Positions 1 through 6,448 are shown, numbered from the stretch's first letter. The stretch is DNA of 10,322 nucleotides from an uncultured Verrucomicrobiota bacterium (GCA_946482165.1 CAMLQS010000171.1:1-10322); one strand, 5' to 3'. The notes: generated by a model from the letters alone, not told the origin. A program made the numbers and translations.

Positions 1-103
1 GCTTTCGAAACTTCAGATTTACGTAGGTGTAGGGCACGACAAAGAGCAGGATCGAGGCGACGATCCAGCGCATGGGCCATGGCTTGCGGGAGGCGGCGGG
101 CAT
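1..103 (-). CDS. N-terminus of a membrane-anchored hypothetical protein (partial)
   Basis: The reverse strand opens with ATG at 103 and stays open for 34 codons to the window edge, so the 3' end is missing. The peptide starts MPAASRKPWPMRW, which is basic, and continues with IVASILLFVVPYTYV and then NLKFRK. This is a positively charged start followed by one hydrophobic segment at about residues 13-28, as expected for an N-terminal membrane anchor or uncleaved signal. A second in-frame ATG at 73 (residue 11) could be the true start. No clear Shine-Dalgarno is visible for either. The gene diverges from proS with about 130 bp between starts. I do not recognise the family and assign no function. 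The evidence for a real gene is the open frame plus the sensible charge and hydrophobicity pattern, which is modest. Confidence 0.55.
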   Translation of the reverse strand, partial: MPAASRKPWPMRWIVASILLFVVPYTYVNLKFRK

Positions 104-200
104 CTGGGGAAATGACCAATGTCCGATGGCCGGTGCCCGATGACGAGCCGGAAGCGGGCCGGGTGCGCGAGGTCGCGGGCGGGTTTACGGTTGCGGGGCG

Positions 201-231
201 GGTGAGCCGCGGTTTGGTAACGCGGCTCACC
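201..231 (+). promoter_or_regulatory. Perfect 11-bp hairpin abutting the proS start codon
   Basis: The left arm GGTGAGCCGCG (201-211) and right arm CGCGGCTCACC (221-231) are exact reverse complements around a 9-nt loop, GTTTGGTAA. The hairpin ends 2 nt before the proS ATG at 234 and covers the place where a Shine-Dalgarno would lie; no purine-rich site is free there. In mRNA this GC-rich stem would probably hinder ribosome access, so it is a candidate translational control element. A DNA operator dyad is an alternative. The structure is directly visible; the role is inferred. Confidence 0.5.
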
Positions 232-233
232 GC

Positions 234-2024
234 ATGAAACGCTGGTCCCAATTTTTCATTCCCACGCTCAAGGAAAGCCCGGCCGACGCCGAGATCGCCT
301 CGCACAAGCTGCTCGTTCGCGCGGGTCTCGTCCGCAAGCTGAGCGGCGGCCTTTACACGTTCATGCCGCTGGGCCTGCGCGTTATGCAGAAGATTTCCCA
401 GATCTGCCGCGAGGAGCTGGAGCGCGAGCAGCCGGCCCAGCAGCGCCCGGGCGCCATCGAACTTTGGATGCCGCACGTGCATCCGGCCGAGTTGTGGGAG
501 CAAGGGCCGCGCTGGGCCGCCGCCCGCGAGATCATGTTTCGCGCCGATTCGGCGGGCGCCGGAAAAGGCCGCCCGAAGGAGCCCGAGTTCGTCCTCGGCC
601 CGACTCACGAGGAGGTCATCACGCCTCTCGTGAAGCAGGAGATCACGAGCTATCGCGACCTGCCCAAGAATTTTTATCAGATCGGCACCAAGTTCCGTAA
701 CGAGATCCGCCCGCGCTACGGTCTGATGCGCGCCCGCGAGTTCGTGATGATGGACGCCTACTCCTTCGACGCGGACGACGACGGCGCGATCAAGAGCTAC
801 CTCGCGATGAAGGCCGCCTACGAGGCCTTCTTCAAGCGCATCGGAGTCAAGGCGATCGCCGTCGAGGCCGACACCGGCGTCATGGGCGGCAGCTTCTCGC
901 ACGAGTTCATGGTTCCCGCCGAGATCGGCGACGACGACGTGATCTACTCCGACGCCGGCTACGCGGCCAACCGCGAGAAGGCCACCAGCGCCCTCGTGCC
1001 GAAGGACCTCGCCGACACGGCGCCCGCCGGCGCGGCGGAAAAGTTCGCCACGCCCGGCGTGGCCACCATCGCCCAGCTCGAGGCCGCGCCGTATTCGGTT
1101 TCCGGCGACACGCAGTTCAAGACCCTCGTCTACGTCGGCGACGGCAAGCCCTTCCTCGTCATCCTTCGCGGCAACGACGAACTCGAGGAGGCGAAGCTCG
1201 GCTCGCTCGGCTTCACGCTCTTCCGTCCCGCCACGGCGGAGGAAATCGAGCCCGTGCTCGGCGCGAAACCCGGTTCGCTCGGCGCGGTCAAGGGCACGAT
1301 CAAGAACCCCGGCGCCCTCGGCGGCGTCTTCGCCGACCACGCCATCCGCCTGATCGGCAACGGCGTGACGGGCGCGAACGAGGACGGCTTCCACCTGAAG
1401 AACGTCAATGTGGGCCGCGACCTTGCGATCACCAGGTTCGGCGACTTCCGCCGTGTCCGTCCCGGCGAGCCCTGCCCGCAATCCGGCCTGCCTCTTCAGT
1501 CGCGCCGCGGCATCGAGGTCGGGCACATTTTCAAGCTCGGCACGAAATACGCCGACAAGTTCGGCGCGGTCTACACCGACGACCAGAAGCAGTCGCACCC
1601 GATGGTGATGGGCTGCTACGGCATCGGCGTGAGCCGCACCCTCCAGGCGGTCATCGAGCAAAGCCATGACGCCGACGGCATCGTCTGGCCTTGGGCGGTG
1701 GCGCCCTTCCAGGTGCTCATCTGCCTGCTCGATCCGAAGCTGCCCGAAGCCGTCGCCGTCGCGGAGAAACTCGCCGCCGCCGCCGAGGCCGCGGGCGCCG
1801 ACGTGCTCCTCGATGATCGCGAGGAGCGCCCGGGCGTGAAGTTCAAGGACGCCGACCTGATCGGCGTGCCGCTGCGCGTCGTGATCGGTGGAAAAGGACT
1901 GAAGGACGGCGTGGTGGAGGTGAAGCCGCGCGCGTCGAAGGAAGTGCAGAAAATCGCGGTGGCCGAGGCCGAGGCGAAGCTCGCCGAGTTCGTGCGCGCC
2001 GCCGCGCGGGGGGCCGCCGCCTGA
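234..2024 (+). CDS. proS: Prolyl-tRNA synthetase, bacterial type with editing domain
   Basis: Class II cytoplasmic aminoacyl-tRNA synthetase that charges tRNA-Pro with proline using ATP. The protein is 596 aa, close to the 572 aa of E. coli ProRS. The N-terminus (TLKESPADAEIASHKLLVRAG, residues 11-31) aligns with the E. coli start, supporting ATG at 234. Visible landmarks are GPTHEEV (122-128), motif 2 in the segment from FRNEIRPRYG to MMDAYSF (154-178), an inserted editing (INS) domain at about 225-410, RRGIEVGHIFKLGTKY (424-439) and motif 3 within MGCYGIGVSRTL (459-470). The C-terminal anticodon-binding domain runs from about 490 to the end. Lys296 in FKTLV sits where E. coli has its editing-site lysine. 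The stop codon overlaps the clpS start by one base (TGATG), so the two are probably co-translated. An 11-bp hairpin lies just upstream of the start. Confidence 0.97.
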   Translation: MKRWSQFFIPTLKESPADAEIASHKLLVRAGLVRKLSGGLYTFMPLGLRVMQKISQICREELEREQPAQQRPGAIELWMPHVHPAELWEQGPRWAAAREIMFRADSAGAGKGRPKEPEFVLGPTHEEVITPLVKQEITSYRDLPKNFYQIGTKFRNEIRPRYGLMRAREFVMMDAYSFDADDDGAIKSYLAMKAAYEAFFKRIGVKAIAVEADTGVMGGSFSHEFMVPAEIGDDDVIYSDAGYAANREKATSALVPKDLADTAPAGAAEKFATPGVATIAQLEAAPYSVSGDTQFKTLVYVGDGKPFLVILRGNDELEEAKLGSLGFTLFRPATAEEIEPVLGAKPGSLGAVKGTIKNPGALGGVFADHAIRLIGNGVTGANEDGFHLKNVNVGRDLAITRFGDFRRVRPGEPCPQSGLPLQSRRGIEVGHIFKLGTKYADKFGAVYTDDQKQSHPMVMGCYGIGVSRTLQAVIEQSHDADGIVWPWAVAPFQVLICLLDPKLPEAVAVAEKLAAAAEAAGADVLLDDREERPGVKFKDADLIGVPLRVVIGGKGLKDGVVEVKPRASKEVQKIAVAEAEAKLAEFVRAAARGAAA

Positions 2025-2377
2025 TGTCCGTGGCTTTATCCAACTCATCGGTCGAGGTCGCGGAGCCGCGATTTGCCGGCACCCGCCCCATGGTCGCGCC
2101 CGCCGAAGTGGAGCGGACCTCGGCCGTTTTTGCGTCCCAGGGGCCGTGGCGAGTCGTCGTGCTCAACGATCCGGTGAACACGATGAGCTACGTCGTCCTC
2201 GTGTTCAGGAAGGTGTTCGGCTTTTCCGAGCCGCTCGCGCGCAAGCACATGATCGAGGTTCACGAGCAGGGGCGTTCGATCGTTTGGTCGGGCCTGCGCG
2301 AGCAAGCCGAACTTTACGCTTTCGCGCTTCAACAGTGGCATCTCACCGCCATTCTCGAATCCGATGAAACGCATTGA
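2024..2377 (+). CDS. clpS: ATP-dependent Clp protease adaptor ClpS
   Basis: Adaptor that binds proteins with N-terminal degrons and delivers them to the ClpA/ClpC-ClpP protease (N-end rule). The 117-aa product has a variable tail of about 40 residues and then the ClpS core WRVVVLNDPVNTMSYV. N48 and D49 match the E. coli degron-pocket residues N34/D35, M54 matches the gatekeeper M40, and H80 in VHEQG matches H66. The NDPVNxMSYV form resembles actinobacterial ClpS more than the proteobacterial NDDYTPMEFV form. The start overlaps the proS stop by one base and the end overlaps the next gene by 14 nt, indicating one translationally coupled unit. No clpA, clpC or clpP lies in the window. The family call is firm; which Clp ATPase it serves cannot be seen. 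Confidence 0.95.
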   Translation: MSVALSNSSVEVAEPRFAGTRPMVAPAEVERTSAVFASQGPWRVVVLNDPVNTMSYVVLVFRKVFGFSEPLARKHMIEVHEQGRSIVWSGLREQAELYAFALQQWHLTAILESDETH

Positions 2378-2945
2378 GGTGAAGCTCAGCCTGAGCGTGG
2401 TCGCGCCGCTCCTCGATTTGATGAAGGCCTCGAGCGATGTGCTCGAGGCGCAGATCGCCGCGCCGCTCTCGCTCGACGACATCGACGCCGATTTCCGCGA
2501 CGAGTGGAAGGCGGAGCTGCTCGAGGGCCAGCAGGAGGAGCTCCATGCGCTGATGGGACTTTTCAACAGCGACTTTTTCGTGAACGGCGTGGTCGCCTTC
2601 GACGAAGAGAACGCCGAGATCATCGTCCGCGCCTGCTCCGCGTTGCGCCTCCGTCTGCGCCGTCACGACCTCAAGGATCTCGAGGACGAGCAGTTGGAGA
2701 GCGGCGGCATCGAGCTCGAGGATCTGCCCGAGCCGCTGCAAAAGCCCTACATGTGCTATGTCTTTCTCGGCACCATCCAGGAGCTGATTATCCAGCACCT
2801 GGATGCCGCGATCTTGCGCGGTTCGACGGACGCCGACGGTTCCGATGAGGATACGGACGACGGCGACGACGATTCCGCGTCCGATTCGGACTCGGACACC
2901 GACCCGTTCGGCGGTGGCGGCGATGACGACAAGCCTCGCTCCTGA
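2364..2945 (+). CDS. DUF2017-like protein encoded with clpS, acidic C-terminal tail
   Basis: A 193-aa soluble protein whose ATG lies 14 nt inside the end of clpS. The central region is predicted helical: FRDEWKAELLEGQQEELHAL (44-63), a segment FDEENAEIIVRACSALRLRL (79-98), then QKPYMCYVFLGTIQELIIQHL near 126-146. The pattern, an acidic E/D-rich stretch, an EEAEAWLRALNDLRL-like block and a final helix ending xxLQExLxxxL, matches what I recall of DUF2017. That family sits directly after clpS in actinobacteria (Rv1331-Rv1332 in M. tuberculosis). Gene order supports the match as much as the sequence does. Residues 153-193 form a low-complexity Asp/Ser tail, probably disordered, with many Asp in runs. 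No catalytic motif is seen. Function is unknown; a role linked to ClpS or the Clp machinery is inferred only from gene order. Confidence 0.75.
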   Translation: MKRIEVKLSLSVVAPLLDLMKASSDVLEAQIAAPLSLDDIDADFRDEWKAELLEGQQEELHALMGLFNSDFFVNGVVAFDEENAEIIVRACSALRLRLRRHDLKDLEDEQLESGGIELEDLPEPLQKPYMCYVFLGTIQELIIQHLDAAILRGSTDADGSDEDTDDGDDDSASDSDSDTDPFGGGGDDDKPRS

Positions 2946-2974
2946 GCGGGGAATCGACACGAGAGCGGAAGGCC

Positions 2975-3490
2975 ATGAAAGTCGTCTGCGAACACTGCGG
3001 TCTGCCGTTTTCCGTCCCGCGCGCGGTCCCGGGCAAGGCGGTTTATTGCTGCTCCGGCTGCGCGCTCGCATCGCGGGTGCCGGTCGATGCGCGGGGGCAA
3101 TTTCCGGTGAACGCGGCATTGGTGTCCGCATTGGGAGGCGGCTTCGTGTTTTTCAACCAAGCCCTGTTTTGGATGCTCGCGGCATTGCTTGGGCGTCGCG
3201 CGGACGCGGAGAGCGGGATCCAGGCGGGACGCTTCGCCATCGCATCATTGGCGCTCGGCGTCGCGGTGTGGGGCGCGGTGATGTTTTTCCAATGGAAGAC
3301 GGCCGCGCTGCGCGCCCGGGACAAGGCCGTGCTCGGGGTAGGCGGCTTCGTTTTGGGTTGGGCGTTTGCGCACGGACGGCCCGAGCTCGCGCTGTTGGCC
3401 AATCTTTTCGCGGGGATGTGGGCCCTGCGTGGTTTGGCGCGAAAAAAAGTTTCCGAAAAAAATCCGCCCAAAGAGGTGGCGGGGAGTTGA
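2975..3490 (+). CDS. Membrane protein with N-terminal P-type-ATPase-like metal-binding domain
   Basis: A 171-aa product. The N-terminus has CEHCGLPF (C5, C8) followed by YCCSGC (C25, C26, C29). This C-x2-C ... CC-x2-C layout is that of the putative metal-binding domain found at the front of some heavy-metal P-type ATPases (PF12156 type). No ATPase follows. The rest holds about four hydrophobic segments (roughly 48-72, 86-105, 117-133 and 136-152) and a basic C-terminus (LARKKVSEKN). GGAAGG at 2967-2972 lies close to the ATG and may act as ribosome binding site, though the spacing is short. The gene starts 29 nt after the DUF2017-like stop and is probably in the same transcript as proS-clpS. 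Likely an inner-membrane protein that binds a soft metal or Zn; the role is unknown. It is a stand-alone protein, since the stop at 3488-3490 is clear. Confidence 0.75.
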   Translation: MKVVCEHCGLPFSVPRAVPGKAVYCCSGCALASRVPVDARGQFPVNAALVSALGGGFVFFNQALFWMLAALLGRRADAESGIQAGRFAIASLALGVAVWGAVMFFQWKTAALRARDKAVLGVGGFVLGWAFAHGRPELALLANLFAGMWALRGLARKKVSEKNPPKEVAGS

Positions 3491-3514
3491 CGGAGCGGGT
3501 GGGCGACCTACCGT
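3487..3514 (+). promoter_or_regulatory. Sigma70-like promoter of the 6S RNA
   Basis: TTGACG (3487-3492, five of six to the -35 consensus) is followed after 16 nt by TACCGT (3509-3514; T, A and final T match the -10 consensus). Seven nt downstream of the -10 is position 3521, exactly the first base of the RNA's closing stem. The -35 box overlaps the TGA of the preceding gene. The -10 is weak, so confidence rests mainly on the fit to the independently drawn RNA 5' end. Confidence 0.55.
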
Positions 3515-3520
3515 TTTCGA

Positions 3521-3702
3521 TGACACTCGGCGGCGTTCGAGGTGCTCTTTTTACGCTCTTTGCCTTTGAATCAATCCGGGAGCCAATAAACCGGGCGCAC
3601 GCAGCCAGGCCGTAAATCGGACGGCTAACAAACGCACGGCGGTTCCCACCTTAACTTAAAAAGGTTAGAGGCCTTTGAGCATACGGCGCAGGCGGAGTGT
3701 CA
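3521..3702 (+). ncRNA. ssrS: 6S RNA (RNA polymerase regulator)
   Basis: 6S RNA mimics an open promoter, binds the housekeeping sigma RNA polymerase holoenzyme and tunes transcription in stationary phase. The sequence folds into the 6S layout. The closing stem is TGACACTC (3521-3528) with GAGTGTCA (3695-3702), followed by GTGCTC (3542-3547) with GAGCAT (3677-3682). A central bubble has a 5' strand at 3548-3577 and a 3' strand at 3648-3676 that contains the hairpin CCTTAAC/GTTAGAGG (3649-3671, one bulge). The apical stem starts with GGGAGCC (3578-3584) paired to GGTTCCC (3641-3647) and ends in AGCC..CCG TAAAT CGG..GGCT (3603-3626). GGTTCCCACCTTAAC recalls the E. coli segment CATTCACCTTGAACC, including its bubble hairpin. 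Length of about 182 nt is typical. ATTTT after the stem could aid termination. The ends are inferred from the stem and promoter. Annotation pipelines without covariance models would miss it. Confidence 0.88.
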
Positions 3703-3720
3703 CTAATTTTGAAAGTCGGA

Positions 3721-3769
3721 TGTAGGCCCGGCCGCTGGCCGGGAAGCCCGACCAACGGTCGGGCCTACA
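3721..3769 (+). repeat. REPIN-like element: two inverted REP copies with GTAG heads
   Basis: The ends TGTAGG (3721-3726) and CCTACA (3764-3769) pair. Between them lie hairpin 1, CCCGGCC GCT GGCCGGG (3727-3743), a 3-nt linker AAG, and hairpin 2, CCCGACC AAC GGTCGGG (3747-3763). Read from each end inward, the two 23-nt halves are copies of one sequence differing at three positions. Two of these are a compensatory G-C to A-T change in the stem and one is in the loop. A GTAG head followed by a palindrome, doubled in inverted orientation, is the form of REP doublets (REPINs) mobilised by RAYT transposases. No RAYT gene is in the window, and copy number elsewhere cannot be seen. The element follows the 6S RNA by 18 nt. 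Confidence 0.75.
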
Positions 3770-3783
3770 ATGTCGGAGTCAGA

Positions 3784-3810
3784 CGCGAGCCGCCGAAAAT
3801 GGCGCTCGCG
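3784..3810 (+). repeat. 10-bp bulged hairpin in the 6S-to-membrane-gene gap
   Basis: CGCGAG (3784-3789) pairs with CTCGCG (3805-3810), and CGCC (3791-3794) with GGCG (3801-3804). C3790 is bulged and the loop is GAAAAT. No T-run follows, so it is not a canonical terminator. It may be the remains of another palindromic repeat next to the REPIN-like element, or a leader structure of the downstream gene. An in-frame ATG at 3799 lies in the loop. Confidence 0.4.
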
Positions 3811-3852
3811 GCGGAGGCGGTGGCGGCTTTGGTAGGGGATCTTATCTTTCGT

Positions 3853-4197
3853 ATGAGCCCTACCGTTTACTACATCGTCCATGTTTTTTCCGTGCTGGTC
3901 CTTACGGGCTACACCTTCTACGCGTTCGCGGCCCCCGCGGAAAAACGCAAGCAGGTGATGATGATCACCGGCATCGCTTCGCTGCTCGCGCTGGTGGGCG
4001 GTTTCGGCCTGCTGACGAAGCTCTACAACAACCAATTCAGCGCTTGGGTGATCGTGAAGATCGTATGCTGGCTCGGCCTCTCGGCTTTGGCCGGAATCGG
4101 CTTCCGCAAGCGCGCCCAGGCGCCGGTATTCATGGGCGTGGTGCTCGCGCTCGCGCTCGTGGCGATCTTCGCCGTCTACACGAAGCTCGCGTTTTAA
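3853..4197 (+). CDS. Small four-helix integral membrane protein, unknown function
   Basis: 114 aa from ATG at 3853: MSPTVYYIVHVFSVLVLTGY and onward. About four transmembrane helices are visible at residues 5-26, 35-55, 64-83 and 90-112, with basic loops EKRK (30-33) and FRKRAQ (84-89). Its size and topology resemble SirB-like small membrane proteins, but I cannot confirm the family. The frame is open upstream to 3697, with further ATGs at 3697 and 3799. Those starts would run translation through 6S RNA and REPIN sequence and add a non-membrane, repeat-derived N-terminus, so 3853 is preferred. The start lies in the loop of a 7-bp inverted repeat (3831-3837/3858-3864). polB begins 9 nt after the stop, so the two are probably co-transcribed. 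No functional residues stand out. Confidence 0.8.
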   Translation: MSPTVYYIVHVFSVLVLTGYTFYAFAAPAEKRKQVMMITGIASLLALVGGFGLLTKLYNNQFSAWVIVKIVCWLGLSALAGIGFRKRAQAPVFMGVVLALALVAIFAVYTKLAF

Positions 4198-4206
4198 TCG
4201 GGACGC

Positions 4207-6390
4207 ATGTCCGGCGCGCTCTGCGGTCTTTGGGTGGACGACGAGGGCCGTGTGCATACGGCCCTCGAGACGGCCGCGGGCGGCCGTGAAACGCGCATCG
4301 AGACGCTGCGCCCTTTCGGTTGGCTGGCGGGCGGGGCGATCCCGGCGGGCGAGGGTGTCACGGTTGAACCGCTGAAAGGGCAGGGGGCTTTCACCGAACT
4401 CGCGCACGCGGATACGCTGGCCCGTTTTGATGCGTGGCTCGACGCGGCCAAGGCCGCCGGCGCAAAGGGAGCCGATGTCATCCGCCCTCTGGAGAGCCAA
4501 TATCTCCTGCAATCGCGCCGCCGGCTCTTTGCGGAGCTGCCCTTCACGCGCTTGCGGCGTTGTCAGCTCGATATCGAGACCGGCTCGGCCGACGGAAGCT
4601 TCAGCGACGCCGGCAAACCCGGGGATCGCGTGCTTGCGATCGGTCTGCGCTGCGGAGGGGAGACGCGTTTCCTCCTTCTCTCCGAGGAGACGGACGCGGC
4701 GGAGAAGGCGCTTCTCGAACAACTCAACGCCACCTTGGCCGAGCTCGATCCCGACACGATCGAGGGGCACAACATCTTCAAATTCGATTTCGACTATCTC
4801 CGGCTGCGAGCGAAACGCCACAAGGTGCCCTGCGCGTGGGGGCGTTTCGGCCAGAAAGCGAAGTTCCGGAACAGCCGCCTGAAAGTTGCCGAGCGCTGGG
4901 TGGACTTTCCCCGTTGCGACCTTCCCGGGCGCACGGTGATCGACACCTATCTGCTCGTTCAGACCCACGACATCACGGCTCGCGAGCTGACAGGCTACGG
5001 GCTGAAAGAGGTGGCGATCTACTTCGGCGTGACAAACGACGACGACGGCCGGACCTATCTGGCGGGAGACCAGATCGCCACCGCTTTCCGAGCGGAGCGC
5101 GAGCGCTTCCTCGCCTATCTGGGTGACGATTTACGCGAGACCGCAGGCGTGGCCGATGTGCTGCTGCCGACCTACTTCGAGCAGGTGAAAACCTTTCCGA
5201 TCCTGCTCCAGGAGGCGACGCTTCGCGGCAACACGGGCAAGATCGATCTGCTGTTTCTCGAACACTACTACCACGCGCGGCACGCCTGTCCCGTGCCGCC
5301 GGAAGTGGCGCCTTTTGAAGGTGGCTACACGCGAAGCTTTCAAGAGGGCGTGTATCGCCACGTGCTTCATTTCGACGTGGCTTCGCTGTATCCGAGCCTG
5401 CTGCTTTTGCTCGGACGAAATCCGAAGAACGACGCGCTGGGCGTCTTCATCCCGCTGCTGCGCACGCTGCGCGAGTATCGGCTCAAGTATAAACAGCTCG
5501 CCCGTTCGGCGCCGTCCGCGGAGGAGCGCGCCGAGGCCCAGGCGCGGCAGGCGAGCTTCAAGATCCTGATCAATTCATTCTACGGCTATCTCGGTTTTTC
5601 CGGAGCGCGCTTCGGCGACGGAGAGCTCGCCGCCGAAGTGACCCGTCGCGGACGCGAATTGCTGCAACAGCTGATCGAATCCTTCGCCGCGGAAGGCTGC
5701 ACCATCTTGGAAGCCGACACGGACGGCATCTACCTGTCATCGGAAAAGCACTACGCGTCCCCGGAGCTGCTCCTTGAAAAAGCGGCGAGGATACTGCCCG
5801 CCGGCATCGAGTTGGAGCACGACGGCAGCTACCAGGCGATGTGGTGCTACAAGGCCAAGAACTACGCGCTTCGAGACGGCGACCGCGTCGTGCTGAAGGG
5901 CAGCGCGCTTCGTTCGCGGGGCATCGAGCCGTTTCTAAAGAAGCTCACCGGCCACCTCATCCGGCATCTGCTCGGTCTCGAGGCGGACTCGCCGCGCACG
6001 CGCCTGGAGGAACTCCGGCGCGCGATCTCGGCGCGTGAACTTCCGGTGGGCGAGCTGGCGAAGACCGAGGCGTTGAGCATGAATCCGGACGCCTACGAAC
6101 GCTTGATGGCCGAAGGCGGGAAACCGCGACGCGCGGCGGCCGAGGCCTCGCTCCAGATGACGCCGCGGCCGCGGATGGGCGAGCGCGTGAGCTACTACCT
6201 CGTGCCAAAATCGAAGGGCAAGACGGCGGACTGGTCGCGGGCGAGGCCCGTGGCGGCTTTCGATCCGGCCAAGCCCGAGACGGCTTACGATCCCCTGGCT
6301 TATCTTGATAAACTCGACGACTGGGTCGAGCGCCACGGCGCTCTCTTCGGAATGCCCCCGGCGGGGGGCGTGCAAGGCGAGTTGTTGTAA
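4207..6390 (+). CDS. polB: Family B DNA polymerase with 3'-5' exonuclease domain
   Basis: A DNA-dependent DNA polymerase of family B (the Pol II/archaeal PolB group), 727 aa and thus compact. After an N-terminal domain of about 115 residues, the exonuclease motifs are all present: Exo I DIETGS (D122, E124), Exo II HNIFKFD (N189, D194) and Exo III YLGDD (Y304, D308). Polymerase motif A is FDVASLYPS (D390, Y395), motif B is KILINSFYG (K452, N456, Y459, G460) and motif C is DTDG (D504, D506). The block KGSALRSRGIEPF (564-576) matches the family's conserved KGSxLRSR region, followed by a thumb to the C-terminus. All catalytic acidic residues for both activities are intact, so it should be active. 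Motif C has Gly where many family members have Ser. The likely role is repair or replication-restart synthesis, by analogy with Pol II; no damage-response operator is recognised. It follows the small membrane gene by 9 nt and converges on the EVE gene. Confidence 0.93.
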   Translation: MSGALCGLWVDDEGRVHTALETAAGGRETRIETLRPFGWLAGGAIPAGEGVTVEPLKGQGAFTELAHADTLARFDAWLDAAKAAGAKGADVIRPLESQYLLQSRRRLFAELPFTRLRRCQLDIETGSADGSFSDAGKPGDRVLAIGLRCGGETRFLLLSEETDAAEKALLEQLNATLAELDPDTIEGHNIFKFDFDYLRLRAKRHKVPCAWGRFGQKAKFRNSRLKVAERWVDFPRCDLPGRTVIDTYLLVQTHDITARELTGYGLKEVAIYFGVTNDDDGRTYLAGDQIATAFRAERERFLAYLGDDLRETAGVADVLLPTYFEQVKTFPILLQEATLRGNTGKIDLLFLEHYYHARHACPVPPEVAPFEGGYTRSFQEGVYRHVLHFDVASLYPSLLLLLGRNPKNDALGVFIPLLRTLREYRLKYKQLARSAPSAEERAEAQARQASFKILINSFYGYLGFSGARFGDGELAAEVTRRGRELLQQLIESFAAEGCTILEADTDGIYLSSEKHYASPELLLEKAARILPAGIELEHDGSYQAMWCYKAKNYALRDGDRVVLKGSALRSRGIEPFLKKLTGHLIRHLLGLEADSPRTRLEELRRAISARELPVGELAKTEALSMNPDAYERLMAEGGKPRRAAAEASLQMTPRPRMGERVSYYLVPKSKGKTADWSRARPVAAFDPAKPETAYDPLAYLDKLDDWVERHGALFGMPPAGGVQGELL

Positions 6391-6448
6391 GGCGGGGCTC
6401 GAACGAAGCACGGACCGTGAGGGCGGCGGCGGGTTTCCAGTGATGAGA

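Noticed and set aside
2343..3131. 262-codon open frame on the minus strand over the DUF2017-like gene
   Set aside because: Valine/arginine-rich translation created by the Asp/Ser codons of the opposite strand; no domain and fully overlapped.
3721..3769. tRNA-like cloverleaf
   Set aside because: Only 49 nt with two arms and 3-nt loops; no anticodon loop, T-loop or CCA-type end. The inverted-copy relation points to a REP doublet instead.
3697..4197. Longer 166-aa version of the four-helix membrane protein
   Set aside because: The additional N-terminus is translated 6S RNA end and REPIN-like sequence; the membrane protein proper begins at 3853.
3703..4968. 421-codon open frame on the minus strand
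   Set aside because: It lies opposite the membrane gene and the N-terminal third of polB and crosses the REPIN-like element. The product is Arg/Glu/His-rich with no domain, as expected of an antisense shadow in GC-rich DNA.
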